Positions 60,765 to 64,000 of a DNA stretch of 64,000 nucleotides are shown in pieces. The notes under the pieces were generated by a model, which saw only the letters and a program-made list of their open reading frames with translations, made no database searches and had not been told where the DNA came from. This stretch comes from Akkermansia muciniphila. Its GTDB lineage: Bacteria; Verrucomicrobiota; Verrucomicrobiia; Limisphaerales; UBA9464. The stretch lies in NCBI GenBank assembly GCA_945861565.1, contig CAMAUY010000001.1:62001-126000 (forward strand). Reading direction: 5' to 3'. The translations under genes and the position numbers were made by a program. Numbering within the stretch: the first letter of the stretch is position 1; every line of letters begins with the position of its first letter.

Positions 60765-63251
60765 CTAATGTCCCGAGCTTTTTCCCGTCGCGGATTCGGT
60801 GGGAATTCGCATGCAATAGAAGCTGCGATAGACAAAAACGAGGGCGACGAGCACACAAACGAGTCCGATGGTGGTGGGTAGATTGGAATCCGGATGTGCC
60901 CGGCGCATCGCCACGGCGATTTCCACCGCGAGCAATCCGAACAGTGTGGAGAATTTAATGACGGGATTGAGGGAGACGGAGGAAGTGTCCTTGAACGGAT
61001 CTCCGACGATATCACCCACCACGGTTGCGGCGTGCAGGGGGGTGCCCTTTTGGCGGAGATCCACTTCGACGATCTTTTTAGCGTTGTCCCACGCGCCGCC
61101 GGCATTGGCCATGAAGAGAGCTTGGAAGAGCCCGAAGAAGGCAATGGCGATGAGATAACCGACAAAAAAGTACGGATTAAAGAAGGGCAGGCCGAGCGAA
61201 AAGGCGAAGATGACGATGAAGATGTTGATCATTCCTTTTTGGGCGTAAATCGTGCAGATTTCGACGACCTTTTTCGAGTCGGCGATGGACGCTTCGGCCA
61301 AGTCGAGGCGGATATGATTCTTGATGTAAACAACCGCACGGTAGGCTCCCGTGACGACCGCCTGCGTGCTGGCGCCGGTGAACCAGTAGACAACGGATCC
61401 GCCCATGAGGAGTCCAAGGAGCACGGGCGGTTGTACGAGGCTGAGTTTTTCCACGACGCCGCCGTAAGCGTGTTCGAGCATCATGATAATCCCAAAAACC
61501 ATGGTGGTGGCACCGACGACGGCGGTACCGATCAACACGGGCTTGGCCGTTGCCTTAAACGTGTTGCCGGCACCGTCGCCTTTTTCGAGTTCGTGTTTCG
61601 CGTTTTCGAAATCCGGTTTGAAACCGAAGGTTTTCTCGATTTCGACCGCAATTCCCGGGCGGGATTCGATCCGGCTCAGTTCATAGATTGATTGTGCGTT
61701 GTCGGTGACCGGGCCGAAGCTATCCACGGCGATAATCACGGGGGCCATGCTGAGGAATCCGAAAGCGATGAGGCCAAAGGCGAAGATCGGTGCGGCGAAC
61801 GCGAATTCCCGGGGCATGATCGCGACGATGGCTCCCTGCTGGGAGAAATAATAACCGATCCACATCAAAACGAGAATCAAGAGGCCTTTCCAAAAGGCCG
61901 AGAAGTTGCCGGCGACGAAACCGGAGAGGACGTTGAGTGCCGCACCGCCGTGGCGGGAGGCGTTGGTGATTTCTTCAACATGTCGCGAATGAGTGCTGGT
62001 GAACACCTTGGTGAGTTCCGGGATCAAGGTGCCGGCCAGCGTGCCGCAGGAGATGATCACCGAGAGAACCCACCAGAGGTTCGGTTGGACGTTTCCGGCG
62101 GCGTCCCGAAAATCGCCCAAGAGGAGTCGCGAGGCCACAAAGGTGACTCCGATGGACACCGCCGAGGTGATCCAGACGAGGTGGGTGAGGGGACGTTCCC
62201 AATCGAAGTCCTTGCAATGACCGAAGAGCGTTCGGCTGAGGACGCGGTTCGCCTCGTAGGAAACGATCGATGTGAGCACCATCAGGCCTTGCACGGCGAA
62301 CATCCAGACGATCAGTTGGCCGCAAATGGCCGAGGGCCCCAGCGACAGCGAGAGAAAGGCGATCAGGGCAACGGTCGTCACTCCGTAGGTTTCGAATCCA
62401 TCCGCCGTCGGACCGACCGAGTCACCCGCATTGTCGCCCGTGCAATCGGCGATCACGCCGGGGTTCTTCGGATCATCTTCGGGCAGATTGAAGACGATCT
62501 TCATGAGGTCGGCTCCGATGTCGGCGATTTTGGTAAAAATGCCTCCGCAAATTCTCAGGGCGGAGGCACCGAGCGATTCGCCAATCGCGAAACCAATGAA
62601 GCAGGGGCCGATGAGTCGGGCTGGCAAATACAGGAGAATGAGAAGCATGAAGAACAATTCGACGCACACGAGCAAGATGCCGACCGCCATGCCGGATTGG
62701 AGGGGAATCGAGAGGGTGCGGAACGGGTTCCCTTGGAGCGAGGCGAACGCGGTGCGGGAGTTGGCGGTTGTGTTGATCCAGATTCCGAACCAGGCGACAC
62801 CGTAGCTACCGAGAATACCCAGGATGGAGGAGAGCAGGATGAGAATCACCGCACCGGGCGATTTGTGTTGCAGCACCCCGAAGTAGTAGAGAATGCATCC
62901 TGCCGCCAACACCCAGAGCAGCGCCAGGAAACGCCCCTGCTGCCACATGTAGGTCTTGCACGTTTCCCAAATAATGCCGGCCACATCGCTCATCGATTTG
63001 TGAACGGGCAGGGACTTGATGCGGGAATACTGCATCATCCCGTAGAAGGCACCCAGGACGCACACGACCAGACCCAGGTACAGGATCGTATGGGCCGAAA
63101 TACCCCCGAAAGCGGTGAATCGCACCTGATCCATGGGCGGCAGATTGAGATCGGTCTCGCCGGCTGTGACGGGGCCATGGAAAAGGAGAGCCGAAGTGAA
63201 AAACACAACGGCCGGAATCCAGGATCGGTTGCAGCGGAACATAGGGACCAT
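60765..63251 (-). CDS. hppA: Membrane-bound ion-translocating pyrophosphatase
   Basis: 828 aa with about 16 membrane helices. Couples hydrolysis of pyrophosphate to pumping H+ or Na+. Start taken at 63251; Met at 63242 is equally possible and the frame runs to 63407. Catalytic segments are DIGADLMKIVFNLPEDDPKN, IADCTGDNAGDSVGPTADGF and DNAQSIYE. The motif GNTFKATAK has Lys where potassium-dependent enzymes have Ala, which predicts a potassium-independent pump. The canonical DVGADLVGK is altered to DIGADLMKI. An N-terminal signal-like segment precedes the first helix. Ion specificity is unresolved. Confidence 0.92.
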   Translation of the reverse strand: MVPMFRCNRSWIPAVVFFTSALLFHGPVTAGETDLNLPPMDQVRFTAFGGISAHTILYLGLVVCVLGAFYGMMQYSRIKSLPVHKSMSDVAGIIWETCKTYMWQQGRFLALLWVLAAGCILYYFGVLQHKSPGAVILILLSSILGILGSYGVAWFGIWINTTANSRTAFASLQGNPFRTLSIPLQSGMAVGILLVCVELFFMLLILLYLPARLIGPCFIGFAIGESLGASALRICGGIFTKIADIGADLMKIVFNLPEDDPKNPGVIADCTGDNAGDSVGPTADGFETYGVTTVALIAFLSLSLGPSAICGQLIVWMFAVQGLMVLTSIVSYEANRVLSRTLFGHCKDFDWERPLTHLVWITSAVSIGVTFVASRLLLGDFRDAAGNVQPNLWWVLSVIISCGTLAGTLIPELTKVFTSTHSRHVEEITNASRHGGAALNVLSGFVAGNFSAFWKGLLILVLMWIGYYFSQQGAIVAIMPREFAFAAPIFAFGLIAFGFLSMAPVIIAVDSFGPVTDNAQSIYELSRIESRPGIAVEIEKTFGFKPDFENAKHELEKGDGAGNTFKATAKPVLIGTAVVGATTMVFGIIMMLEHAYGGVVEKLSLVQPPVLLGLLMGGSVVYWFTGASTQAVVTGAYRAVVYIKNHIRLDLAEASIADSKKVVEICTIYAQKGMINIFIVIFAFSLGLPFFNPYFFVGYLIAIAFFGLFQALFMANAGGAWDNAKKIVEVDLRQKGTPLHAATVVGDIVGDPFKDTSSVSLNPVIKFSTLFGLLAVEIAVAMRRAHPDSNLPTTIGLVCVLVALVFVYRSFYCMRIPTESATGKSSGH

Positions 63252-63420
63252 GATTGGGAGGCCAACTTTGGGCAATCCTTCAGCCGAGACGCAAGCGCGG
63301 ATGTGAATTTCGCATGGCACCCAGGGCGATTTCGAGAAAAGTGGTTTCGCCGAACTGATAACCAACGAACGACAAGCCCGCGAACGCGTCGAAGTGCCGA
63401 TTGCCAAACGCTCCGTTCCG

Positions 63421-64000
63421 TCACTGACCCGGAGCGGCCGGCCGGCGGGCGTAGGTCATCGGACCCACCCATCGCGTATTGTACCGCGAATGCAGCGTAT
63501 CACTCGGAAAAGCGGGTCGAATCTCACGCCCGTGCCGCTGGCAATCCATGCTCGACCAGGGCAAGGGCTCGATGCGCCACCCCTCAGCAACATGAAAATC
63601 AGCGTCCTTGTCCCAACCCACGGTCCAGAGGAAAAAATCACGGACTTGACCCGGCGGTATTTCCGGGAGGTGTGTGGCGTCGAACTCCAGAGTTAGTTCA
63701 TCCCCTCCGGCCAACAATGCGAGTCCCTCGTCGCGCTTCGATAACAATTCGTCGACGGCTCCATACTGAGTCGCCCAACCCTGGGGCGTGATTCGCCACG
63801 GTGGGCTTGATTTCGTCCGGTCATAGTGCGGGGTCAGGGGTTCGGACCCGGGCAGGTCTGCAAACTCCGAGTAACCTCGCCAGTGAAGGTCGCTGCGGTC
63901 GGGGGCGAGCCGATGCGCGTTGGTGGCGGCACCGCTGGAAGAAAAGAGAGCAATGCGATCCCAGTGAATCTCAAATGATTCCTGGAGACGCAGTCGGCGG
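63421..64000 (-). CDS. CRTAC1/FG-GAP-type exported protein, C-terminal part (5' end outside window)
   Basis: The minus-strand frame is open from the window edge to a stop at 63421, giving about 192 C-terminal residues. IHWDRIALFSSSG, DLHWRGYSEF, PPWRITPQGWATQYG, DELTLEFDATHLPE and RDFFLWTVGWDKDADFHV follow the pattern at the end of CRTAC1-like FG-GAP/TPR proteins, which close with EPLPW and an RYNTRW motif (both present). These are large exported beta-propeller proteins of unknown function. The rest of the gene lies to the right of the window. Confidence 0.75.
   Translation of the reverse strand, partial: RRLRLQESFEIHWDRIALFSSSGAATNAHRLAPDRSDLHWRGYSEFADLPGSEPLTPHYDRTKSSPPWRITPQGWATQYGAVDELLSKRDEGLALLAGGDELTLEFDATHLPEIPPGQVRDFFLWTVGWDKDADFHVAEGWRIEPLPWSSMDCQRHGREIRPAFPSDTLHSRYNTRWVGPMTYARRPAAPGQ

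Noticed and set aside
61692-63791. 699-codon open frame on the plus strand
   Set aside because: Antisense to the membrane pyrophosphatase. Hydrophilic, Glu/Gly/His-rich sequence is the expected mirror of hydrophobic codons.

Overview
The window looks like a chromosomal segment of a free-living, GC-rich member of the Verrucomicrobiota, probably a soil or freshwater relative of Pedosphaera/Limisphaerales. That placement is inference. It rests on a DUF1549/DUF1553 protein next to a sulfatase, a PEP-CTERM protein, a pseudopilin with the H-X-DG type C-terminus, large secreted CotH/lamin-tail and DUF1080 proteins, and many dispersed palindromic intergenic repeats. I see no rRNA, tRNA, CRISPR array, prophage or intact insertion sequence.

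Layout. 1-3032: end of a DUF1549/DUF1553 cytochrome-like gene and a sulfatase, an outward-facing polymer-degradation pair. 3033-3843: a gene-free, hairpin-rich repeat block with a 335-bp inverted repeat. 3844-12359 (minus): a secreted protein, a three-gene unit of DUF2760 plus two divergent Hsp70 proteins, and hflX. 12568-20821: PEP-CTERM protein, DsbD-like reductase, glgC, O-antigen-ligase-like protein, pseudopilin and nucleotide-sugar epimerase. 20932-26535: a tandem AsnC/siroheme-decarboxylase-like protein, a secreted protein with an internal duplication, a Tat-exported beta-propeller lipoprotein and a thioredoxin. 26725-27358: a MazEF toxin-antitoxin pair. 27424-33912: pabA-type glutamine amidotransferase, ptsI, homoserine dehydrogenase, a decayed NHL gene, a pseudo-receiver and HemQ. 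34120-39981: a 1953-aa CotH/lamin-tail surface protein. 40070-47071: NagB-like isomerase, Xer recombinase, argG, cobalamin adenosyltransferase, cell-wall amidase and a phosphodiesterase. 47631-49911 (minus): three small envelope proteins in a row. 50067-64000: SufT, Rho with a long low-complexity N-terminus, a 32-residue-repeat solenoid, a coiled-coil protein, DUF1080, a DUF2142-type membrane protein, a membrane pyrophosphatase and the end of a CRTAC1-like protein.

Most genes are core metabolism or exported proteins and stand alone or in pairs. The most coherent units are the DUF2760/Hsp70/Hsp70 set, mazEF, the DUF1553/sulfatase pair and the three-gene envelope cluster. Four exported or formerly exported products share a short C-terminal module ending in a tyrosine-arginine motif. 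At least five dispersed repeat families occupy the intergenic gaps, and two of them run into the 3' ends of genes. The least explained material is these repeat families, the Hsp70 unit, the tandem AsnC-like protein, the solenoid and the Rho N-terminus.
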